Shown here: in pieces, positions 63,701 through 64,000 of the stretch
Layout: the number at the start of each line of letters is the position of its first letter
How positions within the stretch are numbered: position 1 is the first letter of the stretch
Assembly (NCBI GenBank): GCA_013397695.1
Contig: VYZI01000127.1
Location: forward strand, 372,001-436,000
Source: Centropus unirufus
Lineage: Eukaryota > Chordata > Aves > Cuculiformes > Centropidae
Direction of reading: 5' to 3'
Length of the DNA stretch: 64,000 bases
Position numbers and translations under genes: made by a program
Notes under the pieces: generated by a model
Databases searched by the model: none
What the model was told of the DNA's origin: nothing
Seen by the model: only the letters and a program-made list of their open reading frames with translations

Positions 63701-64000
63701 TATATTCCCATCTTGTTAGCCATCCTATTCATCTATATCCATTAATCTCAATGGATGAAATATGTACTGACACTAATAACTTTCCTTCCAGTTCCTGAAT
63801 ACTGCTGAATGGAAGGAAAGTAAACACAGCTGAACTCTTCTACGGAATGTGGGCTTTATCATGTTTTTCTCCCCAGAAAATATTTTACAGTGTTTTTGAC
63901 AGAAGATTCTGAGTATCCTGCGTTGATGTTATTTAACATTCAGCATTATTATCACCTGTGTTCTCAGAAATTTTCTGATACCCATTTCTATACAACTTGA
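60781..64000. other. Non-coding stretch to the window end
   Basis: Mostly AT-rich unique DNA. At 62185-62553 a 122-aa plus frame overlaps an 81-aa minus frame (62241-62486) in slightly GC-richer sequence; neither shows a domain I recognise. The frames at 62834-63034 and 63141-63374 are also unrecognised. A-rich runs occur near 63097-63108. No gene supported. Confidence 0.5.

Noticed and set aside
1..64000. CRISPR arrays, operons, phage or bacterial systems
   Set aside because: No spaced repeat array, no dense coding and no bacterial signals; the CR1 and ERVL-like repeats place the window in a bird genome.

Overview
This window is vertebrate, almost certainly avian, nuclear DNA. It is AT-rich overall, has no bacterial-style gene packing, and its recognisable repeats are typical of birds. 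These are two CR1 LINE fragments carrying the usual CR1 3' end and reverse-transcriptase segment, and two solo LTRs of an avian ERVL-like family. A run of about 101 Ns at 54304-54404 is an assembly gap. The repeat families fit a bird, perhaps Neoaves, but I cannot name a species or locus.

I found no protein-coding exon I can defend. The longest open frames are 139 aa or less, often open on both strands, and most lie in GC-richer patches or inside repeats. The window reads as a gene desert or the interior of a very long intron. All gene-free stretches are described so that the absence of genes is explicit.

Layout. 1-9.27 kb: unique AT-rich DNA with a 110-118 bp dispersed direct repeat (4428-4545 and 5979-6088). 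9.27-15.15 kb: two minus-strand CR1 copies, the first with a large internal deletion, separated by unique sequence. 15.15-27.5 kb: mostly unique DNA with a GT microsatellite, AT-rich blocks rich in homeodomain/POU-like motifs (about 18.4-19.2 kb), a TATA plus GC-rich patch at 23.6-23.9 kb, and two adjacent inverted repeats at 25.7-25.8 kb. 27.5-30.6 kb: two ERVL-like solo LTRs in the same orientation, one with a clean 5-bp target-site duplication, and a 3 x 16 bp minisatellite between them. 30.6-47 kb: unique DNA with short tandem duplications, a G-quadruplex-type G-run and a perfect 11-bp hairpin. 47.1-48.3 kb: the most GC-rich block, holding the longest ORF and ending near an AATAAA. 48.3-64 kb: unique DNA with a perfect 20-bp palindrome, AT-rich enhancer-like blocks (50.4, 58.4-59.1 and 60.3-60.8 kb), the gap and more small tandem repeats.

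No coordinated gene system is visible. The most plausible function of the window is long-range cis-regulation of a gene outside it, which only cross-species alignment can test. No CRISPR, tRNA or rRNA was recognised.
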